Below, piece after piece: positions 20,284 to 30,020 of a DNA stretch of 47,897 bases. Below the pieces are notes generated by a model, which was given only the letters and a program-made list of their open reading frames with translations, was not told the DNA's origin and searched no databases. The DNA comes from Gnetum montanum (lineage: Eukaryota > Streptophyta > Gnetopsida > Gnetales > Gnetaceae), in NCBI GenBank assembly GCA_015680685.1, contig MNCI01024175.1, positions 1 to 47,897 on the forward strand, in the 5' to 3' direction. Within the stretch, counting starts at the first letter, position 1; the number at the start of each line of letters is the position of its first letter. A program made the translations under genes and the position numbers.

Positions 20284-20885
20284 TCACATCCCTAGCATGC
20301 ATTTGCGTCGAGTACACATCGAACGAGCGTGTGCAATGCTGATGTGTGGGTTGGACATTGCAGTTCTAGATCACAGTTTATGATGCAATGGAGACACGCT
20401 CTGGAACATATACGATGTTTCCACCCTTGGCATTGTGTTGACCCTCCAAAGATGTCGTACAACATTGCACTAGCCCTCCAGAACTACCATTGCCACGGCC
20501 CATTGCCTTGACGGTAGTTCCTCAGTCAGTGCTTGCAGCTGGAGTTCTGGCAGTATTGTGGCCCAGCCACAATATTATTATCCTATGGTCCCCTAAAAAT
20601 AGTGTTCAGCTATGTGGTAGCTGATCCCATAACTGAATTGTGGACGCATGCCCTTGGCAAAGATTCCAAAGCATTTGCACTCACAACCACCCCGATGCTA
20701 CCAAGGCTACTACTGGCCTTCCTATGTTGGACATCATACACTAGCAATGATGCCCAACAACTTCAACAATGTCTGCAGCCAGTAAGACCTTTGCCCTTGC
20801 CGATCAAGGGTATGTCTTGCCACAACAGCGAATGTTATAGTGTCACGAAGTGAGTGCCTCGACTAGCTCAACTACTTCAGAGTGC
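20284..20885. other. Unassigned part of element I
   Basis: Open frames on the + strand (20329-20511, 20533-20853) have no recognisable domain. An imperfect inverted pair GAACTACCATTG / GACGGTAGTTC lies near 20480-20520. Homology to the antisense locus J was not seen. Confidence 0.35.
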
Positions 20886-21050
20886 AAATTCCATGATGTG
20901 TGTAACACAGCTCGCCACATGGGAAGAATTAGTGAAAATTCCATGATGTAAATAACACAGATCGCCGCATGAAAAGCATCTATAGGTAGGTCAAAACCCT
21001 ACATGGATGTAACACAACTCATCCTGGGAAAGAAACCTGTCCTATAGGAG
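20886..21050. repeat. Three degenerate tandem units, about 50-60 bp
   Basis: AAATTCCATGATGTGTGTAA (20886), AAAATTCCATGATGTAAATA (about 20934) and ACATGGATGTAACACAACTC (about 21000) start three units. Each continues with an ACACAGCTCGCCRCATGRGAAG-like tail, weakest in the third. Confidence 0.6.
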
Positions 21051-21536
21051 GATCGAAGGTTAGGGAAAGCAAAGATGAAAACACAAAAGACTCCCTCATG
21101 AGCACTCTGATGAGGGATTTGGCTAAACCTCATCTTTGTCCTTCTCCTATTTCTCCTTCCTCCTTGCTTTGCCTTTTCCTTCCAATGCAACACTCTCAAG
21201 TGGAGCCAAGTGACGTCTCAACACTCACTGAGCAATAAAGTTAGCATTTTATCTTCTATGGTATTTCTTATTCTTTGTCAACATCTATCAAACTCATTTT
21301 CCAGACATTAACAAAGTGGTTCCAATGAAACACCCCAAAATTCGAAGGCATGCTTGCTTCACCAAGACTTTGCAATTCACGTAGCATCATGGTAGTTCTT
21401 CAGGAGATGGATGCTCTGATTTTTGGGCTATTCAACTCAGCAAGTTTTCTAAGTGACAAACTTTGCCACGCTATGCTACTCCTTGCTATATAGCATATCA
21501 AGCTTTAGAAAATCGTTGAAGAACAAAGTGCCACGC

Positions 21537-21567
21537 TATGCTACACTACGCAGTGTAGTGTAGCATA
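21537..21567. repeat. Perfect 13-bp hairpin
   Basis: Arms TATGCTACACTAC (21537-21549) and GTAGTGTAGCATA (21555-21567) are exact reverse complements around the loop GCAGT. Confidence 0.85.
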
Positions 21568-21815
21568 CCAAAAGCTATACGGTCAGTTCCTACATCCAAC
21601 TTCAAGTCCTTCAGCAATGTCTCTTTCCGTCAGGAAGCGACGGACCATGTTTGCTGCTACGCTATGCTAAGCTACATGGCACAACAAGGTGTAGCAATCC
21701 TATGGAAGCAATTGAAGGGAACCCAAAGTGCAGGATCAGAAAGTTTGCAAGTTTCACAGTGCAAAAGGAAAAGTTCACAGATTAGCAAAGTATTTCAACT
21801 AAGGTCGGTCGCTAC

Positions 21816-21850
21816 GCTACGCTATGCTACATAGTATAGCATAGTGTAGC
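21816..21850. repeat. Imperfect hairpin of the same motif
   Basis: GCTACGCTATGCTAC (21816-21830) faces GTATAGCATAGTGTAGC (21834-21850), pairing with one mismatch and a small bulge. Confidence 0.8.
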
Positions 21851-22166
21851 AAACATGCAACACACATGTAGCGAAATGAGTGACAAGATGCTACGCTATG
21901 CCGAACATGCCACTCTACGAAGCATAGCAAAGCATGATGGGTGGTTGTGCAACATCAATGCACTTCACCTAATTGCACCATTTACACAGGTCTCCAGATG
22001 TTGACAGTGTAATTATGGCATGGCAAACTCGCAATTATGGCATGGAAGGCTAGCAATCACAACAGTCATGCATGTCCAATGATCATGTATGCATGTGCAA
22101 TGCAGATAACTCAACATGGGCTGAAGGCATGTGGCATCCAAACCACCCCTTTCATTTGCCCTTGGT

Positions 22167-22181
22167 CCTATAAATACCCCA
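22167..22181 (+). promoter_or_regulatory. TATA box of the LTR-like region
   Basis: TCCTATAAATACCCC is a close match to the plant TATA consensus, in the right orientation for an element transcribed on the + strand. Confidence 0.6.
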
Positions 22182-22680
22182 GGGAACAACATTCAAAGGA
22201 CTTTTGGAACTTTTTACCTTTTCGCACTTTTCAACTTTTGAACTTTTGGACCCTTTAGCATTCTTGCACTGTAACCTCAAGCATTGTAAGCTTTCTTTTT
22301 GACATTGCAAATAGTTAGCACTCTCCGCTAGCTTTCCATTTTCCCTTGTTCTACCACCTTGGTAGCACTTTCGCATTGCCAGCCCCCTAAGTCTGTGCTC
22401 AAGCACATAGCCATCTTGCTCTACATGTCTTGGTTGCTCTCGAGATCTCTGCACCTCTTAGCGTGGTGCAACCGATTGTATCCATCTTGATAGAGTAAAG
22501 TTGTAGCTTCGAAGTGGTGCGCTTTTCTAACTGCATTTTACTTTGTTTCCTACTTATTATTGAATTTTACACCATTTTTTGTCTATCTTTTACATTTGAG
22601 CATTACTTCTCTTTATCAGCCTCATTTTCAAATCGCACGTTGCAAAAGGTTATATAGACATTGACTAAGTCCCTGTCTAA

Positions 22681-23700
22681 TCGACCAGACCATTCAGGGC
22701 ATTGATTATAAACATGGGGCACATGAAAGACTTCCTAAATCTAGGGCTTACAATCAACATAGAAAATTCCAATGGATGGCTCATCAATGCTATATATGAA
22801 TTTGTGTTGTAAATGACTTTACTATTTGAAAAACATAGAAACATGTTGTATCTAATTATCATATAATTGGAGTTGATTAAATAGGATCTCATCTCTTCAA
22901 ACCATCATCATGGTTATGACAACTTTTATCAGTCCCATAGTTACAATCATTTTAATATATATAGCACAAACCAAATTGCAAATATTAATAACAATCTTCA
23001 TTGGTAAAACATAGCTAAATAAAAGTTAGGTCTCATGTTTAATTCTTAGCACTTGTTGGGAATGAGTTTCGAAAATTATTTAAATATATTTCTTTATAGT
23101 TAAATCATAAATCCTAAAATTTCTTTTCCTTATAATGTGAAAGATCTTTATAATTTTATTAATGATTTGGTGAAAATCATTATGAAATTCTTTTAATGGA
23201 ATATTTCAAAATAAATATTTTTCCCCTACGAGATTTCTAATTTTCTAAAAAAGATATTTAAATTTTAGCTTTTCAATAAACTTAGATAGCTTCATTGTTG
23301 TATATAATTTTTTGGATGTAATAAAAACTTCTCATTTCCAACATAAAATTTTTAAGTTTTTCCAAAAACAAACGTTTTAGATCAAAATATTTTTTAAAGC
23401 CTCTAATCTTATAAATGAAAATATAAATTTTAATTAATTTATTAGCTAACACTACCTATATTTCTTTCATTTTTTCAAACATGCTTTGAAATAGGAAGTA
23501 ATTTCAATTAGGCAAAGGAAACAATGAAGTGGAAAATAAATCATCAAAAGAGATTAGACCTACTCCTTACATATCACTTTTCTTTTTGGTAATTTTCTGA
23601 TTTAAATTATATTTTTATTACAAGTTACTCTAATTTTGCCTTTCCCATTTTAATTTTTTTTGGATTTTTCTAGATTATATATGATTTTTTAATGTAAGCT
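22681..23700. other. AT-rich spacer, no gene recognised
   Basis: Strongly AT-rich, many stops in all frames, no repeat boundary seen. The right part may include upstream sequence of the LINE fragment, but no motif supports this. Confidence 0.45.
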
Positions 23701-23789
23701 CAATTTCAACATTTTGGAGAAAAATGGTAAGATGATGTCATTACTATGATACAAGATACCCAATTTCACTATCTTCTAGAGTTGTCTTG

Positions 23790-24290
23790 TTTAGTCCACC
23801 TTTTTACATAACTAGGATAATACTAGTTTTTCTCCCAAAGAAGGAAATATTCCTTTTTCCTATTTACTATAGGCCTATTAGTCTCTACAACTATCTTGTC
23901 AAGTTTCTCTTTTCTTATAAGAAAATCAAAAATATCTATTCAATATTTATATGAGCTATTCAAGCTTCTAGTATTAGTTATAAGGAATTATATAAAATAA
24001 GTGTTTAAGTTACATGACTATTGAATATATCTATGATACTTAAGATTTATTGCTATTGATGTATTTTACACAAATTAATTCATTTGATGTATCTGTGAGG
24101 CCTATGCATATGCAATAAAATTTTAGTGTAAGTTTCTACCTAATGTTATTGAATTTGATCAATCTGACTTTATTATTGGCAAGAAGATATTATGTAGTGA
24201 TATCATAATGCATGAGGTAGTGTATTAGGTAAATATGTAATGGAATACCATATGCATCCTTAAGCTTGACATAGCAAAAGCCTATGGCCT
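23790..24290 (+). pseudogene. LINE (L1-type) reverse transcriptase fragment
   Basis: A frame at 23790-23935 reads ITRIILVFLPKKE and YYRPISLYNYLVKFL, matching the LINE blocks 'LIPKK' and 'YRPISLCN.IYKI'. After about 170 bp of noncoding insert, 24115-24290 reads KFLPNVIEFDQSDFIIGKKI, SDIIMHEVV and CILKLDIAKAYG. These match 'LP..IS..QS.FI.GR.I', 'AHE' and 'LKLDIAKAYD', including the first catalytic Asp. At about 24285 the LINE reading passes directly into a gypsy integrase fragment. LINEs move by target-primed reverse transcription; this scrap is dead. Confidence 0.65.
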
Positions 24291-25360
24291 AGTACGATGG
24301 TGTGTACCATATCAAGATTAGTCAAAAGTTCTCAAGGATGTTCACAAAGGTCCTTGTGGAGAACATTATGTAAGAATAAGAATAATCATAAAAATATTGA
24401 TGGTAGGGTATTTTTGGTCTATGATCTTCAAAGATGTCCACCATTTTTTCCATTCATGTAAGTGATGTTAATGAGATGAAAGAATGATAACTAGGATGGA
24501 ATGGCCCCAAAAATGGATCCAACCATTGCAGCCTTTTTACCCCTAGGAGATTGATCTTATGGGATCCATTACTTCTATGTCCAATGGAAAGTGTTACATT
24601 ATTTTTGCTGATAACTATTGTACCAAATGCGTTGAGGCTACAAGTGTTTCTAATTGTACTTCTTTCACTGTAGCTCACTTTTTTTAGCAAGAGGTGGTAA
24701 AAAGGTTTGGTATAGGAAGGAATCTAATTTTTACCAATGGAATCCATTTTATGTAAGCTACCTTTCATAAGTTAATGCAACACTTGGGTGTGGAACATAA
24801 ACTTATAAGACCCTATCGCCCCTAAGCTAATAGTCAAGATGATGTCACTAATAAGAAAATCACATGAATCCTAACAAGGACCATTAGCAAATATAGGAAA
24901 GATTGGAGCACTAATTTTTTATAGGTTAATTTCCTTATGAGTTAGTGTATGGAAAGTTACCCAAACTTCCAATACAAATTGAACTCCATACACTCAAAAA
25001 TGCATCTAAGCTTAACCTAGACATTAACTTAGTATAAAAATAAAAATTAATGACACTCAATGTAATAGATGAAAATTGAAGGGTAGTGCTTATGATGAAT
25101 GATGTGCACAAGGCATATCGTAAACATTCCATGATGCATGAATAAGGAAAGTTGAATTCAAACTAGGACACAAGGTTCTCTATTGGAATTCCATGCATGT
25201 GCCATAATGAACAAAGTTCTCGACATTATGGGAACAAACTTACATTGTACACTCAACTTTTCCTTTTAGGGATATGATAAATTACCACCCAACAAGTCCC
25301 TAGAGGTACATGTTGGTCAACATTCAACAACTAAAATCCTTTACAAACTTCTAAGTAGCT
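24285..25360 (+). pseudogene. Fragment K: integrase of the Athila-like family
   Basis: Aligns with F integrase from GLVRWCVPYQD through VLKDVHKGPCGEHYV (zinc region), IDLMGSITSMSNGK (first Asp), YCTKCVEATSVSNCTSF, NLIFTNGIHF (Thr where the second Asp should be), LMQHLGVEHKL and a degenerate C-terminus ending near 25360. Stops and frame changes are frequent. No LTR or other element part adjoins it, so it is an isolated fragment, joined on the left to the LINE scrap. Confidence 0.65.
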
Positions 25361-26141
25361 AGCCACAATCATAACATCTCAACCCAAAAACATACTCGTT
25401 TCAATTTTATCTAATTGATCTAAGAGGATCATTGAAAGCAAAAATTTAGTTTTAGTTTTAGTAAGATTTAGCATTGAACATAGGTGAATTAAATTGAAGT
25501 CCTAGGTTTGATTTAAATGTATTAAAAAAATTTCATAAAATAATTCTAAAAAGACTATATTTAATTTATTTAGAATGATTTTTGTAAGTAAAAATTCAGT
25601 TTTGATTTCAAAAAGGTTTAGCATGGAATAGAGGTAAATTACAAAAGATAACTCATATGGCCATGTGGCCAATCTCTAGATAAGGGCTAGAATGATGATG
25701 ATGTGGGATAATACTTTAAACATAATTTAGATTTACAACAAATAAGATCCTAGAGCATAGCTCAAATGGTAATTTTTTTATTGTATGATAGATTCATCAT
25801 TTTGGTATATAGAAAACTTTAAAAGTAAACTGTTAAATTAATGTAAATTGAAGACTACATGATGAGCAACATTGTAGTCCCTATGCCTAACCATACAAAT
25901 CATAAATGTTTGCATGTGATCTAATTGTATTTGGTGAATTGGTCTAATGTGATATGTTATATTGTAGTTCACTGTCTTCTCAATTACACTTATAATAACA
26001 AGCTATTATAGAAATTTTATTATAACCTCAAAATAACACCAATGCTACCAATTATAGCACTAGAAAAAATATCTTATAAAGGAGTCCCATTAAGGGTATA
26101 AATACAGAACTTTTTATTATAATGTCTTGGTACTACACAGT
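25361..26141. other. AT-rich spacer with a degenerate 150-bp-spaced duplication
   Basis: AAGCAAAAATTTAGTTTTAG at 25436 and AAGTAAAAATTCAGTTTTGA at 25586 begin two related stretches of about 55 bp, both continuing with a TTTAGCATKGAA block and a GGTRAATTA block. The spacing is 150 bp. Nothing else was recognised. Confidence 0.5.
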
Positions 26142-26380
26142 TGGTGGTGGGTAACCCTATGTCCAACCATATGAATCATAAGCATTCATGCAAAATCAAG
26201 TCGAATTTCATGGATGGGACTAGTTGTGCATCTAGATTGTTAAACATTGATTGTAAGATGCTATCTTCCCACTTGGACTAGTGGTAGTTTTGTCACGTAT
26301 GGTTTAGTCTAATGTGAAGCATATGATAATTGATGTTGTTAGGCCATGATTAGAGTAATGAGCATCTAGTCCTAGCTTAC
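26142..26380 (-). repeat. 3' LTR of element C, first part
   Basis: Reads in step with 42286-42520: CCAACCATATGAATCATAAG, TTCATGGATGGGACTAGTTG, CTTCCCACTTGGACTAGTGG and ATGATAATTGATGTTGTTAG. About 100 bp present at 42505-42600 is missing. It is cut at 26380, where A inserted. Confidence 0.75.
26376..26380. repeat. Target site duplication CTTAC, left copy
   Basis: CTTAC immediately precedes TGATGAG, the first bases of element A. The matching copy is at 33504-33508. Confidence 0.85.
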
Positions 26381-27148
26381 TGATGAGTGGTGAGGTACCC
26401 CTGCACTCAACCATACAAATACGAGCATTTCACGCACGATATGGTCGAACTCCAAGGCCTAAGTGCTTACATGCCTTAATGGAACACTTAGGGTTAATCA
26501 ATCATTATCTTCCCAAACTTACTTCTATTGTCATGGTTGTATGGTTAAGTAAGCTTGAGGTATATGATTTTTTATACCTTTTACCTTTTTCATGTCTTCT
26601 TCTAATAAAGGAGAGGGAGAGAGAACTAACTGGCTAATTTATCTTAACTATTCATTAACTAGTTTCTAAATGTTCCTAACACTAGTATCCATTCCCGCTT
26701 GTTGTATGCATCCTGAACTAGTGTAATGCTGCTGAGCTTACCAAATACTAATCGTTACTAGGTTACCAAGCGCTACATGCATGCTCGAAGCGGTCGTACT
26801 GAGTGCACTTAACCAAGAGGGTTGAAGGTTGAGAGAGATAATAATTAACTAGGAAAGCATTAAAAATTTAACAATAATTAATTACTAATTAGCTGAATCT
26901 GTATGCTACAAGGTTTATCATAAAGTTCATCTTTATTGCCGTACACAAATGTGTGCTCAGGTACAAATTTCTTGAATAAAGATTCGTTCACTCTATGACT
27001 CCTACTGCGGGCACAAAGAAATTATTCTAACTCTGGAATGACTAAACTACAAGAATCTAGCTAAGGGTCTAAGTCTAACTACTCTGGAAAAAGAGCACTA
27101 CCTATAATTTATAGAAGATGAGGTAGGACACGATACCGCAACTTTTCA
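26381..27148 (-). repeat. 3' LTR of element A
   Basis: Starts TGATGAG and aligns with 32702 onward over its length. The far end (ACACGATACCGCAACTTTTCA) lacks about 35-40 bp found in the other LTR (a palindromic segment near 33460-33500). The PPT follows directly at 27149. A reverse-strand TATA (TATAAATTATAGG) corresponds to TTTATAG near 27110. Confidence 0.9.
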
Positions 27149-27162
27149 TACCCCCATGACTA
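27149..27162 (-). promoter_or_regulatory. Polypurine tract of element A
   Basis: TACCCCCATGACTA on the plus strand is TAGTCATGGGGGTA on the element strand, directly inside the 3' LTR. The same box recurs at 34080 (TACCCCTACAACTA) and 36813 (TACCCCGACAATTA). Confidence 0.65.
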
Positions 27163-29225
27163 AATGAAAATTTGTCCTTGAGTTCCTTACAAAATATTGG
27201 GAAGGTATATGATTATTAACTTGAATGACACTGATGGTGAATGGGGTGACATGTGAATGGATCAAAATTACAATACATGGCAACATTAGTATTCATGACC
27301 ACAAGAGTGAACACTATACACATTTGACATCTAACCTTATTTGGCAACTGAGAAAGAAGAGAGAGAGAAAAGGAGAATACGTGTTGCTGCTGATGCCAAG
27401 ATTGTGCCTTCCATTGTCTATCCATGAGCACACCATCAATCTTGTTCCTTGCATAATTGTTCCAGCACTAGTCGATCCTGAGTGTTTCCTCCAGGTCCAG
27501 TCCATTACTGTATGATTATCATTTGCACACACAACATAGTCACATATGAGCAAGGATAAGTAAATCACAATACAATTGATACCTTGGTTCGGTGTAAGGT
27601 CCATTGGCTGAGTTGTGATATGGTTGATATGGATTCTAGAGATATAAAACTAGTGACTACCCAAGGTGTAGTGGTTAGGAAAAATTGAAAAAATTGGACC
27701 AGGGCCCCCATGACTAAGAGTGATCCTCCAGTAGCAATAAAATGGAAAAAGATAAGGAATAAGAAAGATGGAGAAAAATAAACAACAAAAACACTGATAA
27801 AATGGATGTTAGAGGTGGAAATGAACAAAACAAATGTTGATTGTGATAATGTTTAAGGGAAAGAAGTTAACTGATGCACCAAATAGGAATGCTAGTGGGT
27901 CCTCCCCAAAGCAGGCTCATGCCCTTTATGCCCTGACAAACCCACATTCAAAGAGTTTGTAGGCTCTAAAAATGTTGTTTGGGAGCAAGAGTTAAAGAAT
28001 TAACCCCAAGAATTCACCAAAGAGAAAAAAATGCATCAACCAAAATATATACTACTGATACAACTAACAATGAGGTGGAGAATGGAGAAAGAATGATGGG
28101 AAGAAGAGAACGGAATGGATTCCCAAGAACAAGGTGCTGTATAGTCCCTTGTGTATTTATGGTTAATGTGACTAAGTAGATCTCATTCCAAATCTAGCCT
28201 CAAACAATCCACATCCAATGACTTTGCATTAATACACTTGGCCAATCCATCCACTTGAAGTAACAAGAATGCTTCCGCCAAAGAGTCACAACCATTCTGA
28301 AGAAACGAGAAAGGGAAAAGTAGGAAGTGAGAAAGGATCTTAGTTAGAGGAGACATGTTTTTTTAGTTCCATAACTAGTGTTTGTAATCCAGATGATTAT
28401 TTTTTCTAAGGGGTGTGCTTTGAATTCTCACTATTTTTTAATTTTTATTTATTTATTTTTTTGCATGAGAACCACACCATGCAAAGACTTATTTTTATTA
28501 GCTCAGCTTCTTGATAATGGAGTAATGTCAGAATGGTAAGGAAAACTCAAGAAGAAAACATCCAAGCACCCAAGAGAATGGGCAGCACAAATGCACCAAA
28601 TCCCCTTGAAGTCACACCCTTTTCAGTCCTTGAGTCCTTCCTCAGTTTGACAAATGCCTAGTCACCAATTCATTAATAGTTTTATTATTAAGAAAGGGAC
28701 CATATAATTCCAAGCCAAGAGAGACCATGGAAATTCATGAATGCATGGATGATTTGGGCTCATTGCTTGTTATATCAAAAGAACCATATCTTAGTATCAA
28801 CATTATAACTCAAAGGTAAAAATCAAACATTAGCAATTAATAGCATACAGTGCATACCACCATCAGGAGCACTTATGAGGTGATGAACCTAACAAAAAAA
28901 ATAAAGACAAAAACAAGAACAAAAAAGAAATAAAATAAAACAAGTAAAATAAACAATCACACAATGAAAAAGTATAAACGATGTTGCAAAACAAAAACAA
29001 GAAAAGTTAAAGAAATTTGTAAAACAACAATGTGTAAAACAAAAACTTAAAAAAGAACTAAGGGCCTTAATTGGTTAGCAGGGATGGCCATCTCTCCCAT
29101 GACTGAGTTGGAAGGGGGAGATCCAAAATAGTGAGCAAGGTCATCCCTTCTCAGAGGTATTATGTGCATTGATCATTCTAAATTCATGGAAAGGTTTAGT
29201 CTATTGCACATTGACTAATAATCTC
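27163..29225 (-). other. 3' noncoding region of element A
   Basis: About 2 kb aligns in inverse orientation with F at 7900-9295 and directly with E at 36813-39480. Several short frames occur but none carries a domain. Two boxes are conserved in all three copies: one near 27893-27945 (CCTCCCCAAAGCAGGCTCAT) and one near 28600-28625 (GAAGTCACACCC). Confidence 0.65.
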
Positions 29226-29228
29226 TTA

Positions 29229-29450
29229 TTAAGGCTCTTGTCTGACTTTTTCAGGAATTTCCAACTTTCCCCAGTTGATGTTTTCCAGGTTAAGGTTTGT
29301 AAGTTGGCGATGAACTTGCTCTAGTGCATCTATGCTTTTGATGTAGGCGCAAGTTATTCCCTCAGTTAATTCCATGCATGTTAGTGAGTTGCTCTCTTGA
29401 TCAGCTATCAGCCATTGGGTGTCTTCTTGTCGTGTGGCTGCGACATACAT
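29229..29450 (-). pseudogene. Protease-RT linker of element A, cut at the pol deletion
   Basis: MYVAATRQEDTQWLIADQES through LENINWGKLEIPE aligns with B at 46030-46255. Just after EPL the reading passes into sequence homologous to the end of pol in F (CAATAGA ... CCTTTCCATGA, F about 7898-7918). The junction at about 29225 marks loss of all RT, RNase H and integrase sequence. Confidence 0.75.
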
Positions 29451-29480
29451 GCACTTTTGTAGGTTAAGGTCTTATGCACA

Positions 29481-30020
29481 CTAGTTGCATTTAGGCAATG
29501 CTAAACTTTGTACAACCCATGATTTTTGCACATAATTGCACCCTGAATCACTGTATGTGATGCATGAAACCTTATTCTTCTTGATCTTCCCAAAAGTGTT
29601 CTCCTTAGATATTTCTAGGGAAAGATCACAGATTCCTAGGCGTGCATCTATAGTACTTAGCCATGCCCTTCCCATTATTATTGGGAAGTCCCCTTTATCA
29701 TTATTCACTTGTATCATTAGGAAATCAGCTGGGTACGACCATCTGCACACAGTGGTAACAATGTCCTCCACCAGTCCCAAGGGAACAGTGATGGACTGCT
29801 TAGCTAGCTCTAGGTGAATATTGCTCTTCCTTAATGAAGGTAGGTTCCAAGCTTTGTATACCTCTTGTGATATAAATTTGACTCTGGAACCTAAGTCTAG
29901 AAGAGCTTTGCATGGCTCATTCACAATGATTTGGAGATAGATTAGAGGGCTTCCAAGATCAGAGAATTTCCTAGGACGGTGGCCAACCTTAATCCAATTA
30001 GTAATGGCATGTGTTAACAT
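29481..30020 (-). pseudogene. Retropepsin region of element A
   Basis: An open frame of 179 codons reads HAITNWIKVGHRPRKFSD, EPCKALLDLGSRVKFIS, VPLGLVEDIVTTV and FPIIMGRAWLSTIDARLGI. It aligns along its whole length with copy B. The active site is Asp-Leu-Gly instead of Asp-Ser-Gly, so the Ser/Thr needed in the fireman's grip is gone though the Asp remains. The enzyme would cut the Gag-Pol polyprotein. The frame is the best preserved coding block in A. Confidence 0.8.

Larger units (their letters stand above)
21234..22680 (+). repeat. LTR-like promoter region of element I (candidate 3' LTR)
   Basis: The region lies behind pol and its repeats. It holds a cluster of GCTACGCTATGCTAC-like motifs (21.45-21.92 kb), a strong TATA box (TCCTATAAATACCCC, 22167-22181) and then about 500 bp of CT-rich transcribed-type sequence, which is U3-R-U5 order for a plus-strand LTR. 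No second copy was found to fix the ends, so both boundaries are guesses. Confidence 0.4.

Noticed and set aside
20329-20853. Open plus-strand frames behind the repeat array
   Set aside because: Composition and lack of motifs give no support as protein; left as an unassigned part of element I.
21093-21118. Inverted repeat CCCTCAT / ATGAGGG as a terminator or hairpin gene
   Set aside because: Short arms, no T-run or other context; not distinguishable from chance in this element.
13050-22680. CRISPR-like or prokaryotic system
   Set aside because: Repeats are degenerate with no uniform spacers, and all coding traces are of eukaryotic retroelements or plant-type spliced genes.
27314-27828. Minus-strand frames with hydrophobic stretches in A's 3' region
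   Set aside because: An envelope-like protein was considered because some Athila elements carry one. No signal peptide, membrane-anchor layout or conservation in F and E was seen, so it is treated as noncoding.
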